NCBI GenBank assembly: GCA_039028635.1 | Contig: JBCCHV010000046.1 | Span: forward strand, 1 to 52,287 | Reading direction: 5' to 3' | Length of the DNA stretch: 52,287 bases | From: Acidobacteriota bacterium | Lineage (GTDB): Bacteria; Acidobacteriota; Thermoanaerobaculia; Multivoradales; JBCCEF01 | Shown: positions 8,404 to 16,866 of the stretch, piece by piece | How positions within the stretch are numbered: position 1 is the stretch's first letter | Layout of the letters: every line of letters starts with the position of its first letter | The notes under the pieces: generated by a model | What the model was told of the DNA's origin: nothing | Seen by the model: the letters and a program-made list of their open reading frames with translations, nothing else | Database searches by the model: none | Program-made: the position numbers and the translations under genes

Positions 8404-8993
8404 GATTTTCCCCGCAAGTCGGCCACCAGCGCCTCGACCTGCTGCTCGAGGGCGGCGAGATCGCCGTCGTTGTCGATCACCCGGTCGGCCGCCGCCCGGC
8501 GCGGCGCGCCATCGCCCTGGGCCACCAGGCGAGCCTGCGCCTCGGCCTCCGTCATGCCGCGCGCGATGGCCCGCCGCAGCCGCGTCTCGTGGGCCGCTTC
8601 GACGGTCACCACGAGGTCGAAGTCCTCGTCGTAACCGGCCTCCACGAGGAGCGTCGCCTCGAGCACGATGGGCCCCTCCGCCGCGGCCGCACGGCGGGCG
8701 AACTCCTGCCGCACCAGCGGGTGGATGCGGGCCTCGAGGGCGTGACGCAGATCCGGATCGGCGAAGACGCGGGCCGCCACCGCCGCATGGTCGACGGCCC
8801 CCTCGGCATCGAGGGCGGCCTCGCCGAAGAGCTCGGCGATCGCTTTCGCACCGACCTCGCCGGGACGGTAGAGATCGGCCACCAGGCGGTCCGCATCGAC
8901 CACCTCGACACCGGCGCGGCGCAGCATCTCCGCCACCGTCGACTTACCGCTCGCCAGGCCTCCGGTGAGGCCGACGATCCGGGGCCGGGTCAT
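8400..8993 (-). CDS. coaE: Dephospho-CoA kinase
   Basis: 197 aa. Final step of coenzyme A synthesis: ATP-dependent phosphorylation of the 3'-OH of dephospho-CoA. P-loop GLASGKST at residues 11-18, then DADRLVADLYRPGE, the R-HP motif (LEARIHPLVRQEF) and LEATLLVEAGYDEDFD. The ATG at 8991-8993 overlaps the folD stop by 4 nt (ATGA), which fixes the start; the frame is open further upstream only as a shadow of folD. Confidence 0.95.
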   Translation of the reverse strand: MTRPRIVGLTGGLASGKSTVAEMLRRAGVEVVDADRLVADLYRPGEVGAKAIAELFGEAALDAEGAVDHAAVAARVFADPDLRHALEARIHPLVRQEFARRAAAAEGPIVLEATLLVEAGYDEDFDLVVTVEAAHETRLRRAIARGMTEAEAQARLVAQGDGAPRRAAADRVIDNDGDLAALEQQVEALVADLRGKS

Positions 8994-9919
8994 CGCCCCT
9001 GGCGCCGGCGCGCCGCCTTCAGGGTGTTCGAGAGCAGCATTGCCACGGTCAGCGGACCGACCCCTCCGGGCACCGGCGTGATCGCCTCCGCTTTCGGCCG
9101 GACGTGGGTGAAGTCGACATCCCCGACCAGCACGCCGCCGCGCTTTTCGAGGGTCGCCAGGCGCTTCTCGTCGCCCGGGAAGAGGCGCTCGACCTCGGCC
9201 CGATCCTCCACCCGATTGGTGCCGACATCGACCACGATGGCGCCCTCGCGAACGTGGTCGGGGCCGATCATCGCCGGGCGGCCGACGGCGGCGATCAGGA
9301 GATCCGCCTGACGGCAAACGGCGGCCAGATCGCGGGTCCGCGAGTGGCACACGGTGACGGTGCAGTTCTCGCGCAGCAGGAGGGCCGCCATCGGCTTGCC
9401 GACGATGGCGCTGCGCCCCACCACCACGGCCCGCCGGCCGGCGAGGGGAATGTCGTAGCGCCGCAGCATCTCCATCACGCCGCTCGGCGTCGCCGGCGTC
9501 AGGGCGTCCTGGTCGAGCCACAGGCGACCGACGTTGACGGCGTGGAAGCCGTCGACGTCCTTCGCCGGATCGACCCGATCGAGGATGTCGCGCTCGTCGA
9601 TCGCCTTGGGCAGCGGCAGCTGGACCAAAAAGCCGTCGACGTCATCGGCGGTATTGAGCTCCTCGACCTTGGCCCGCACCTCCTCCGCCGAGGCGGACGC
9701 CGGCAGGCGAATCGACACCCCCTTCATGCCGGCCTCTTCGCAGGCCCGCGTCTTCATGCCGACGTAGACCTTGGAGGCGGGATCCTCGCCCACCAGCACG
9801 ACCCCCAGGCCCGGCGGCCGGCCACCGGCCGCCACCAACTCGCGCACTCCTTCGGCGACCTCGCGGCGAATCTCCGCCGCCACCGCCTTGCCATCGAGAA
9901 TCTTGTCTTCGATCTTCAC
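8990..9919 (-). CDS. folD: Bifunctional methylene-THF dehydrogenase/methenyl-THF cyclohydrolase
   Basis: 309 aa. Interconverts 5,10-methylene-, methenyl- and 10-formyl-tetrahydrofolate with NADP(H), supplying formyl groups for purines and for fmt. Motifs are YVGMKTRACEEAGM (catalytic Lys), QLPLP, AKDVDGFHAVNVG, GRSAIVGKP (dinucleotide site) and TPVPGGVGPLTVAML. GTG start at 9917-9919 overlaps the ubiE stop (GTGA) and has AGGGG 6 nt upstream, so the longer open frame to 10507 is rejected. Confidence 0.97.
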   Translation of the reverse strand: MKIEDKILDGKAVAAEIRREVAEGVRELVAAGGRPPGLGVVLVGEDPASKVYVGMKTRACEEAGMKGVSIRLPASASAEEVRAKVEELNTADDVDGFLVQLPLPKAIDERDILDRVDPAKDVDGFHAVNVGRLWLDQDALTPATPSGVMEMLRRYDIPLAGRRAVVVGRSAIVGKPMAALLLRENCTVTVCHSRTRDLAAVCRQADLLIAAVGRPAMIGPDHVREGAIVVDVGTNRVEDRAEVERLFPGDEKRLATLEKRGGVLVGDVDFTHVRPKAEAITPVPGGVGPLTVAMLLSNTLKAARRRQGR

Positions 9920-10644
9920 GTCGTACCCCTGTAGAGGCAGACCGTTCCGCCTGCCAGGTTCTTGTAGGTCAAGTTTTCGAATCCGGCCGCCGCCATGTGG
10001 TCGAGAAACTCCTGCCGCTGGGGAAAGCCGACCACCGAGTCGGGCAGGTATTTGTAGGCCGAGCCGCGCGGCGAGACCAGGCGACCGATGAACGGCAGGA
10101 CGCGCTGAAAGTAGGCCAGGTAGAGGCCGCGCAGCAGGCGATTCTCGGGTAGCGCGAACTCCAGCACCACCAACCGACCGCCGGCCTGCAGGCTGGTGGC
10201 GAGCTGGCGCAGGGCGGCATCGAGGTCGGAAACGTTGCGCAACCCGAAGGACACGGTGGCACCGGCGAAGCGCCCCTCCGAGAAGGGCAAGGCGAGAGCG
10301 TCCGCCGCCAGCGGCCAAGGCCCCGGCGAGGTCACGGCGGCGAACTTGGCGCGCGACAGTGCCAGCATGGGAACGCAGAAATCCGCCGCCGCCACCCGCG
10401 CCCCCCGGCGCCCCGCCCCGAGGGCCTGGTCGCCGGTGCCGGAGCAGAGGTCGAGAATGCGCTCCCCAGGCCGTGGCTTCAGGGCCGCCGTCGCCCGCCG
10501 CCGCCACAGAAAATCGAGATTTCCGGTGAGCAGATGGTTGAGCAGGTCGTAACGCGGCGCCACGCCCGCGAACATGTCGCGCACCGCCTGCGGACTCTTG
10601 TCGACGGACGGCGGTGACTCGGTCATTTCCCGCGATGAAGTCAT
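9916..10644 (-). CDS. ubiE: Demethylmenaquinone/2-polyprenyl methyltransferase
   Basis: About 242 aa. SAM-dependent C-methyltransferase of the last menaquinone (or ubiquinone) step. Motifs are MFAGVAPRYDLLNHLLTGNLDFLWRR, ILDLCSGTGDQAL (SAM motif I), ATVSFGLRNVSDLDAALR and YLPDSVVGFPQRQEFLDHM. With mqnA and mqnC elsewhere in the window, MenG (menaquinone) function is likelier. Two ATGs are possible (10644 or 10626); neither has a strong ribosome site. Confidence 0.93.
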   Translation of the reverse strand: MTSSREMTESPPSVDKSPQAVRDMFAGVAPRYDLLNHLLTGNLDFLWRRRATAALKPRPGERILDLCSGTGDQALGAGRRGARVAAADFCVPMLALSRAKFAAVTSPGPWPLAADALALPFSEGRFAGATVSFGLRNVSDLDAALRQLATSLQAGGRLVVLEFALPENRLLRGLYLAYFQRVLPFIGRLVSPRGSAYKYLPDSVVGFPQRQEFLDHMAAAGFENLTYKNLAGGTVCLYRGTT

Positions 10645-10682
10645 CGATTGAGGACTCTTGGCCGAAGGCGGCGCACCGCCAC

Positions 10683-11618
10683 CTAGAGGGCGTAGTCGCT
10701 GCCGCCCATCAACGCGAGCATGATCGCCTTCTGCACGTGCAGTCGGTTCTCGGCCTGGTCGAAAATACGGCTCTGGGGGCCATCGGCGACCTCCGCCGAG
10801 ACCTCCTCGCCGCGATGCGCCGGCAGACAGTGGAGGAACACCGCGTCGTCCGCCGCCCGCGCCATCAGGGCCGAGTCGACGGTGAAACCGGCGAAGTCGG
10901 CCAGGCGCTTCTGCTGCTCTTCCTCCTGCCCCATGGAAGCCCAGACGTCGGTGTAGATGCAGCTCGCCCCGGCCACCGCCGCCGCGACGTCGCTGGTCAC
11001 CTCCACCCGGTTTCCGGCGGCGGCGGCATCGCCCTCCGCCAGTTGCCGATAGTCGGCCGCCGGCTCGTAACCCGCCGGGCAAGCGATGGTGATGTCCATC
11101 CCGACCTTGGGCGCCCCCAGCATCAGCGAGTGGGCCATGTTGTTGCCATCGCCGACATAGGTGATCTTGCGGCCGGCGAGATCGCCGAACACCTCGCGCA
11201 GGGTGAAGTAGTCGGTCAGCCCCTGACAGGGGTGGAGATCGTCGGTCAAGCCGTTGATCACCGGAATCGAGCCATGCTCCGCCAGACCGGTGACATCGCC
11301 GTGGTCGAAGGTGCGCGCCATGATGCCGTCGACGTAGCGCGACAGAACCTGGGCGGTGTCGGAGATCGGCTCTCCCCGACCGAGCTGAATGTCGCGACTG
11401 GAGAGAAAGAGCGCGTGGCCGCCGAGTTGGAAGGTTCCCGCCTCGAAGCTGACCCGGGTGCGGGTGGACGACTTCTGGAAGATCATCGCCAGCGTCTGAC
11501 CGGCCAGAGCGCTGCGGTAGGCGCCGGGATCGGCCTTGACCGACTCGGCGAGATCGAACAAGCGGGCCACCTGGCCCGCGGCGAGGTCATGGATGGAAAT
11601 GAGGTGGCGCAGGGACAA
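10683..11618 (-). CDS. argF: Ornithine carbamoyltransferase
   Basis: 311 aa. Ornithine + carbamoyl phosphate gives citrulline + Pi, or the reverse in arginine fermentation. Carbamoyl-phosphate motif SSTRTR (STRTR at 51-55), ornithine loop DDLHPCQGLTD, and the catalytic HCLPAHRGEE near the C-terminus. TTG start at 11616-11618 is chosen because AGGAGG lies 9 nt upstream and the protein then begins SLRHLISIHDL as expected. It lies 183 nt after arcC, which suggests the catabolic role (arcB), but the short length is more typical of anabolic enzymes. Confidence 0.93.
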   Translation of the reverse strand: MSLRHLISIHDLAAGQVARLFDLAESVKADPGAYRSALAGQTLAMIFQKSSTRTRVSFEAGTFQLGGHALFLSSRDIQLGRGEPISDTAQVLSRYVDGIMARTFDHGDVTGLAEHGSIPVINGLTDDLHPCQGLTDYFTLREVFGDLAGRKITYVGDGNNMAHSLMLGAPKVGMDITIACPAGYEPAADYRQLAEGDAAAAGNRVEVTSDVAAAVAGASCIYTDVWASMGQEEEQQKRLADFAGFTVDSALMARAADDAVFLHCLPAHRGEEVSAEVADGPQSRIFDQAENRLHVQKAIMLALMGGSDYAL

Positions 11619-11801
11619 GTTTCGAATCCTCCTGGAGCCATTGCGCGCGGTCTCGCGGCGGCGGCACCATGCTGACATTCGGTCCGGCCGGCTCGGCGCG
11701 CCGGCCTTTCCGAGCGGTCGGCCCACGGGGTCCGACCCTGGAATAAGCGATAGATCCGGCGGGCGGCATCGAGCGACCGCGCCCTCCGACGAGTCGCCCC
11801 G

Positions 11802-12752
11802 TCAGGGGGCGAGCCGGGTTCCTCCCTTGCCGGCCATCGCCGCCGGCAGGGTCTCGATGTCGGTGATCAACACTTCCTTGCCGGTGGACTCGACGAAGTC
11901 GAGGGCCGACTCGATCTTGGGCCCCATGCTGCCGACCGGGAACTCGCCGCGGTCGAGCAGCTCCCGGGCCTCGGCGGCGGTCAGATGGGGCAGCGCCTGC
12001 TCGTCCAAGCCACCGAAGTTCTTGCGCACCTCGGGAATGCCGGTGAGATTGATCAAGAGATCGGCAGCCAGGTCGCGCGCCACCAGCGCCGCGGTGCGAT
12101 CCTTGTCGATCACTGCCTCGACCCCCACCAGCTCGCCGGCATCGTCACGCACCACCGGAATCCCGCCGCCGCCGCCGGCGATCACGATGTCGCCACGGTC
12201 GAGCAGGGTGCGCAAGGTCGGCACCCCGAGAACCTCCAGCGGCCGCGGGCTCGGCACCACCTTGCGCCAGCCCCGGCCGGAGTCTTCGACCATCGTCCAG
12301 CCGTGATCACGCTGCAAGTTCTGGGCGCGGTAGCGCGAGAAGAAGGGGCCGACGGGCTTGGTGGGCGCCGCGAAGCCGGGGTCGGCGCGATCCACCACCA
12401 CCATGCTGAGCAGCGTGCTGACCTCGGGCCCGGAGCCGTCGGCGATCAGGCGATTGCGCAGCGCCTTTTCGAGCAAGAAGCCCATGCTGCCCTCGGTCTG
12501 GGCGACGGCGACATCGAGGGGGCTGGGCGGAATCTTGTTCGCCGCCTCCTCCATCTGAATCAGCACCTGCCCGACCTGCGGTCCGTTGCCGTGCACCACC
12601 ACCAACTGGTAACGCCGGTGCACCAAGTCGATGAGCCAGCCGGCGGCGGCATCGGCCCGCCGGCGCTGCTCCTCGATGACGCCGAGATCGTCCGAGCGCA
12701 GCAGGGCATTGCCGCCGAAGGCGACCAGAGCCAGGGGACGCGGCTGGTTCAC
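11802..12752 (-). CDS. arcC: Carbamate kinase
   Basis: 316 aa. Carbamoyl phosphate + ADP gives ATP + carbamate, the energy-yielding step of the arginine deiminase pathway. Amino-acid-kinase fold with ALVAFGGNALL, VVVHGNGPQVGQV, SEGRGW-like active-site segment DSGRGWRKVVPSP, VIAGGGGGIPVV and VIDKDRTAALVARDL. The ATG overlaps the arcA stop by 4 nt (ATGA), so the two are translationally coupled. Confidence 0.96.
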   Translation of the reverse strand: MNQPRPLALVAFGGNALLRSDDLGVIEEQRRRADAAAGWLIDLVHRRYQLVVVHGNGPQVGQVLIQMEEAANKIPPSPLDVAVAQTEGSMGFLLEKALRNRLIADGSGPEVSTLLSMVVVDRADPGFAAPTKPVGPFFSRYRAQNLQRDHGWTMVEDSGRGWRKVVPSPRPLEVLGVPTLRTLLDRGDIVIAGGGGGIPVVRDDAGELVGVEAVIDKDRTAALVARDLAADLLINLTGIPEVRKNFGGLDEQALPHLTAAEARELLDRGEFPVGSMGPKIESALDFVESTGKEVLITDIETLPAAMAGKGGTRLAP

Positions 12753-14005
12753 CGAGAGCCTCGTTCGAGGGCCATGGTCATGCAGCGCGGCCCACCGCGG
12801 GCGCGGGACAGCTCATTGCCTCCCAGGGTGACTACCGTCGGCCCGTGGCCGACCACCGGCTCCCCTGCCGCCACATCCTCCTCTCCGACCACTCGCCAGC
12901 CGCGGCGATCGAGCTCGTCGAGGGTGTAGCGGTTGCGGCGGTAGAGCAGGATCACCCCGGGCTCGATGGCGAAGGCGTTGGCGCCGTCGGTCCACTGCTC
13001 GCGCTCCTGGTGCAGCAGCTCGGCGCCACCGCAGGGCAGGATCTCGACCTCCAGGCCGACCTCCGCCAACGCCCGCACCAGCGAGGTCTGGACGGTGAAG
13101 GCGAGCTGTGGGGCATCGAGATCGACGCGGTAGACGTGCGCCGACTGAGGCGTTCCGGGATCGATCACCGGCGGAAAACCGAGGCACAGATCGCGGTCGA
13201 TGAAGGTGAAGACGGTGTCGAGGTGCATGTAGGAACGACGTCGCGGAAGCTCGACCACGATCAGGTGACGGAAGCTGGTGTCCTGGCAGCGCAGCGACTC
13301 GGCAAGAGCTTCGACCCCCCAGCGATTGGTGCGCTCGCTGACCCCGATCAGGATCACCTCGGGGCTCGGAACCAGCACGTCTCCGCCCTCGACGGTCGGA
13401 TAGGGATAGGTCGGATCGAGGGTCGGAGCGGCGCTCGGCAGGCCGTCGATGGCGGCGAGGGACTCGAAGGCCGGCGCCAGCTCCGGATGAAAGCTGAACA
13501 AGGTGCGGGCCAGCAGCGGCTCACGGCCGCGGGCGGTGGTCGCCATCGCCGAGATCATCACCTGGCGGCCGAGCATGATCTGGGGATCCCGCTGGAAGAA
13601 GTAATTGGGCAACGGATCGAGCAGGAAGAAGCGTCCGGAGGATTCCCGGTCGGGATCCGGCAGCCCTTCGATCAGAGCCGAAGCCAGCTCCTCCGCCGGC
13701 AAGGCTCGCAGCACCCCGATCGTGGCGGCGTCGAGATCCGACAGCTCGCCGAGCACGAAGTCGCGGGCACCGTCCTCGGCGAGGGCATCGGCGAGCAGCT
13801 CGCCGGCGCGCAGCACTTCGACGCCGGCGCGCTCCAGCACAGTGCAAAACAGGCCGTGCTCGCGCCGCGCTTCGGCACCGTAGAGGATGTCGTCGAAGAG
13901 CAAGCGCTCCATCATCGACGGAACCATGCGATCGACCTCCAGACCGGGACGGTGAACCAGCACCGTCTTGAGGGGGTCGAGCTCCGATTCGATGCAGATC
14001 TTCAT
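12749..14005 (-). CDS. arcA: Arginine deiminase
   Basis: 418 aa. Hydrolyses arginine to citrulline and ammonia, the first step of arginine fermentation. Guanidine-modifying-enzyme fold: FFQRDPQ, VEGGDVLV, MHLDTVFTF (catalytic His/Asp), and the C-terminal GGNELSRARGGPRCMTM with nucleophile Cys408. First gene of arcA-arcC(-argF). Divergent from purB across 181 nt; on the minus strand a TATAGT box lies about 40 nt before the ATG. Confidence 0.97.
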   Translation of the reverse strand: MKICIESELDPLKTVLVHRPGLEVDRMVPSMMERLLFDDILYGAEARREHGLFCTVLERAGVEVLRAGELLADALAEDGARDFVLGELSDLDAATIGVLRALPAEELASALIEGLPDPDRESSGRFFLLDPLPNYFFQRDPQIMLGRQVMISAMATTARGREPLLARTLFSFHPELAPAFESLAAIDGLPSAAPTLDPTYPYPTVEGGDVLVPSPEVILIGVSERTNRWGVEALAESLRCQDTSFRHLIVVELPRRRSYMHLDTVFTFIDRDLCLGFPPVIDPGTPQSAHVYRVDLDAPQLAFTVQTSLVRALAEVGLEVEILPCGGAELLHQEREQWTDGANAFAIEPGVILLYRRNRYTLDELDRRGWRVVGEEDVAAGEPVVGHGPTVVTLGGNELSRARGGPRCMTMALERGSR

Positions 14006-14172
14006 GGTGGGTTTCGCCGTCGAGGGACGGGCGACTGGCCGAAACTATATACCAGCCCCGACCCGGTCCGGGACGGCGTCGGAGGGCTGCGTCGGGCCCC
14101 TTCGGGAAGCCCTCCGAAGAGCCTCTCGGGAATCGCCCGGCGGCCGCTCCCGAAAGCCTTCGCGAGGACTGC

Positions 14173-14178
14173 TAAACT
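14173..14178 (+). promoter_or_regulatory. Extended -10 box of purB (probably leaderless)
   Basis: TGcTAAACT ends 8 nt before the purB ATG, with no Shine-Dalgarno between. Transcription would start at or very near the ATG. The -35 region is not recognisable. Confidence 0.5.
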
Positions 14179-14186
14179 GCGCCGCC

Positions 14187-15611
14187 ATGGCCGCCGAAAG
14201 CCCGCAGAATCCGCTCCACCAGCGCTACGCCTCCCGCCCGATGGCGGCGATTTTCTCCGCCCGCAACCGCTATCGCACCTGGCGCCGCATCTGGATTGCC
14301 CTGGCCGAGGCCCAGCGCCAGCTCGGCCTGCCGATCAGCGCCGAGCAGATCGCCACCCTCGAAGCCCGCCGCGACGACGTCGACCTCGAGCGCGTCGCCG
14401 AGCTCGAGCGCCAGACGCGCCACGACGTGGTCGCCCACCTGCGCCACTACGCCGAGCAGACCGGCGACGCCGGCGGCATCCTGCATCTCGGGGCCACCAG
14501 CGCCTTCGTCACCGACAACGCCGATCTCCTGCTCGCCCGCCAGGCCCTCGAGCTGCTGGTCGGTCGGGTGGCGGCGGTGCTGCGCAACCTGGCCGACTTC
14601 GCGCGCCGCCACCAGGACCTTCCGGCCCTCGCCTACACCCATTTCCAGCCGGCCCAGCTCACCACCGTCGGCAAGCGGGCGGGGCTCTGGCTGCAGGACT
14701 TCCACCTCGACCTCGAGGAGCTGCAACACCGCATCGCCAACCTGCGCTGCCGCGGCGCCAAGGGCACCACCGGCACCCAGGCCAGCTACCTGACACTGTT
14801 CGACGGCGACCACGACAAAGTACGCCAGCTCGATCACCTGATCGCCGAGCACCTTGGCTTCGCCCGCCGCGCCGCCGTCACCGGCCAGACCTATCCCCGC
14901 AAGCAGGACAGCCAGATCCTGGCGGCCCTCGCCGGCATCGGCGAGAGCTGCCACAAGATGGGCACCGACCTGCGCCTACTGCAGGGCGTCGGAGAGCTTT
15001 CGGAGCCCTTCGACCAGCACCAGGTCGGCTCCTCGGCAATGGCCTACAAGCGCAATCCGGTGCGCGCCGAGCGCATGTGCGCCCTCGCCCGGCGCCTGAT
15101 GACGGACGCCCTCAACGGCCCCTTGAATACCGCCACCCAGTGGCTCGAGCGCAGCCTCGACGACTCCGCCAATCGGCGCTTGGTGATTCCCGACGCCTTC
15201 CTCACCGCCGACGCCGTCCTCGGCCTCGCCGCCCACATTGCGGAAGGTCTGACGGTACGCGAAGGAGCGGTCGCCAGCCGCGTAGCCCGCGAGCTGCCCT
15301 TCATGGCCAGCGAAACCCTCCTCATGCAGGCGGTGCTGCGCGGCGGCGATCGCCAGGAGCTCCACGAGCGCATTCGCCAGTACAGCCTCGAGGCCCAGAG
15401 CCGACTCGAAGGCGGCGGCAGCAACGACCTCATCGAGCGCATCGTCGGCGACGGCGACTTCCGCCTCGAGCGCGCCGAAGTCGAGAGCTGGCTCGACCCC
15501 CAGGCCTTCACCGGCCGATCCGGCCAGCAGGTCCGGGAGCTCCTCAGCGAAGTCATCGAGCCAGCCCTCGACCAGCTCACCGCCGCCGAGATCGAAGCGC
15601 CAAGGATCTAG
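14187..15611 (+). CDS. purB: Adenylosuccinate lyase
   Basis: 474 aa. Fumarase/aspartase superfamily enzyme that removes fumarate from SAICAR and adenylosuccinate in purine synthesis. Key segments are HLGATSAFVTDNAD, AYTHFQPAQLTTVGKRA (catalytic His), GAKGTTGTQASY and the superfamily signature SSAMAYKRNP. The ATG at 14187 gives the normal N-terminus (MAAESPQNPLHQRYASRPMA); the frame is open upstream to 13968 but would read through the divergent promoter region. Confidence 0.96.
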   Translation: MAAESPQNPLHQRYASRPMAAIFSARNRYRTWRRIWIALAEAQRQLGLPISAEQIATLEARRDDVDLERVAELERQTRHDVVAHLRHYAEQTGDAGGILHLGATSAFVTDNADLLLARQALELLVGRVAAVLRNLADFARRHQDLPALAYTHFQPAQLTTVGKRAGLWLQDFHLDLEELQHRIANLRCRGAKGTTGTQASYLTLFDGDHDKVRQLDHLIAEHLGFARRAAVTGQTYPRKQDSQILAALAGIGESCHKMGTDLRLLQGVGELSEPFDQHQVGSSAMAYKRNPVRAERMCALARRLMTDALNGPLNTATQWLERSLDDSANRRLVIPDAFLTADAVLGLAAHIAEGLTVREGAVASRVARELPFMASETLLMQAVLRGGDRQELHERIRQYSLEAQSRLEGGGSNDLIERIVGDGDFRLERAEVESWLDPQAFTGRSGQQVRELLSEVIEPALDQLTAAEIEAPRI

Positions 15612-15614
15612 TGT

Positions 15615-15760
15615 TTCAGGGGGGCTAAAGGCGCCCCCCTCGCCCGCACGCACATGTCGTGCGGGCTCACCCCCATCCTCGGCGGCTTTTGCCGCCGCCT
15701 CGCGCTTTCGCCCTCGGAAGCCGCCTGCTCGTTAGCAGACGGCTGCTTTCTGCCGATTAG
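15615..15760 (+). repeat. Multi-hairpin repeat, copy 1
   Basis: Starts 3 nt after the purB stop. Successive stems: GGGGGGC/GCCCCCC (about 15618-15638); GCCCGCACG (15642-15650), loop CACATGT, CGTGCGGGC (15658-15666); CGGCGGC/GCCGCCG around TTTT (about 15680-15697); a short GCG/CGC stem; and CCGCCTGCT/AGCAGACGG (one mismatch, about 15721-15742). Copies 2 and 3 follow in tandem about 147 and 159 nt apart. No open reading frame is conserved between copies. Confidence 0.85.
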
Positions 15761-15922
15761 TTACTTCGGGGCTAAAGGCGCCCCCCTCAGGCGCACGCAC
15801 ATGTCGTGCGCCTTCACCCCTCGCCGGCGCCCCCGTCCTCAGCGGCTTTGCCGCTGCCTCGCGCTGATCGCGCTCGAAGGCGTCTGCTCGAATAGCAGAC
15901 GCCCGCTTTCTGCGGATAGGCT
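15761..15922 (+). repeat. Multi-hairpin repeat, copy 2
   Basis: Same layout as copy 1 with compensatory changes. AGGCGCACG (15789-15797), loop CACATGT, CGTGCGCCT (15805-15813) is perfectly paired. CAGCGGC/GCCGCTG surrounds TTT near 15840-15856. The last stem GGCGTCTGCT/AGCAGACGCC (about 15889-15904) is perfect. The loop CACATGT is unchanged. Confidence 0.85.
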
Positions 15923-16110
15923 ATTCCGGGTCCAGAGGCGCCACCCTCGCCTGCGCGGCCCGGGCGAACGCACATGTCGTTCGCCCTCACCCCTCGCCGG
16001 GCGCCCCTCGCCGGGCGCCCCTATCCTCGGTGCCTCCGGCGCCGCCTCGCGCTTTGCGCTCGGAAGCTGTGCACTGGGTTAGGACACGGCTGACTGCTGC
16101 GACAGCAGTT
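15923..16110 (+). repeat. Multi-hairpin repeat, copy 3 (partly degenerate)
   Basis: GGGCGAACG (15962-15970), loop CACATGT, CGTTCGCCC (15978-15986) is again perfect with new base pairs. CGGTGCC/GGCGCCG stem near 16027-16043. The final arm is altered (AGCTGTG ... CACGGCT with a longer loop). A duplicated CCTCGCCGGGCGCC segment lies near 15992-16020. It ends shortly before the rlpA -10 box. Confidence 0.8.
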
Positions 16111-16137
16111 CGAAGGCGGAAGCGACCCCAAGCACAG

Positions 16138-16143
16138 TAGAAT
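16138..16143 (+). promoter_or_regulatory. -10 box of rlpA (probably leaderless)
   Basis: TAGAAT ends 9 nt before the rlpA ATG; there is no room for a ribosome-binding site plus leader. No clear -35. Confidence 0.45.
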
Positions 16144-16152
16144 CTCCTCCCG

Positions 16153-16764
16153 ATGGATCGTCCGCGCTTCATAGCCGGCGCCCTCGGCGCCCTCCTGCTC
16201 CTCGCCGCCTGCACCGGCCCGACGCCGACCCCGCGACGTCCGGGCAAAGTCTTCGAGCGCGGCATCGCCTCCTGGTACGGCCCTGGCTTCCAGGGCCGGC
16301 CGACGGCCAGCGGCGAACGCTTCGACACCCGCGACATGACGGCGGCCCACAAAACCCTGCCCTTCGGCACCGTCGTCGAAGTGCGCAACCTCGACAACGG
16401 GCTGCGCGTCCAGGTGCGCATCAACGACCGCGGCCCCTTCATCCGTGGCCGCATCATCGACCTCTCCAAAGCCGCCGCCGAGCGCATCGAAATGGTCGGA
16501 CCGGGCACCGCCAAAGTCGAGCTGGCGCTGATCGAGCCGCCCGAAGCGCGCTACTACACCGTCCAGCTCGGCGCCTTCCAAGAATCCCACCGCGCCGAAA
16601 GCCTCGCCGCCGAAGTCGGCGCCAGCTTCCAAGGCGCCAGAGTCGAGCGCAAAAACGGCTGGTACCGCGTCCGAGTCGGAAAATTCGACGACCGCTGCGA
16701 CGCCGAAGACCTCCGAAGACGCCTGAGATCCCGCGGCTTCGACGCCCTCGTCGTCACCCTCTAG
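16153..16764 (+). CDS. rlpA: RlpA-like septal ring lipoprotein (DPBB + SPOR)
   Basis: 203 aa. A lipoprotein signal peptide has lipobox LLAAC (lipidated Cys20). A double-psi beta-barrel domain follows (about 36-120) with the motifs GIASWYGPGFQGRPTASGE, AAHKTLPFGT and VRINDRGPF (catalytic Asp region). A C-terminal SPOR domain (about 132-203, YYTVQLGAF) binds denuded septal glycan. Family members are lytic transglycosylases acting on peptide-free peptidoglycan at the septum. Encoded alone on the plus strand. Confidence 0.95.
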   Translation: MDRPRFIAGALGALLLLAACTGPTPTPRRPGKVFERGIASWYGPGFQGRPTASGERFDTRDMTAAHKTLPFGTVVEVRNLDNGLRVQVRINDRGPFIRGRIIDLSKAAAERIEMVGPGTAKVELALIEPPEARYYTVQLGAFQESHRAESLAAEVGASFQGARVERKNGWYRVRVGKFDDRCDAEDLRRRLRSRGFDALVVTL

Positions 16765-16866
16765 TTTCCCTCCTCCCAGGCCCTCCCTACCTCACCTCCA
16801 ACGGGCCCGCGGCGGCCCTTAACCCACCTCCCGCGGGGGCTCGAGCGCAGCCACCGGGGGACGGTC

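Noticed and set aside
8993-10507. Long N-terminal extensions of coaE, folD and ubiE frames
   Set aside because: They read through the preceding gene; ATGA/GTGA overlaps and ribosome sites fix much shorter starts.
12845-15628. 927-codon plus-strand open frame across arcA and purB
   Set aside because: Mostly antisense to arcA and out of frame with purB; composition is that of a high-GC shadow frame and there is no recognisable domain.
15615-16110. CRISPR-like array after purB
   Set aside because: Period is about 147-159 bp with multiple hairpins per unit and no unique spacers between short repeats; no cas genes.
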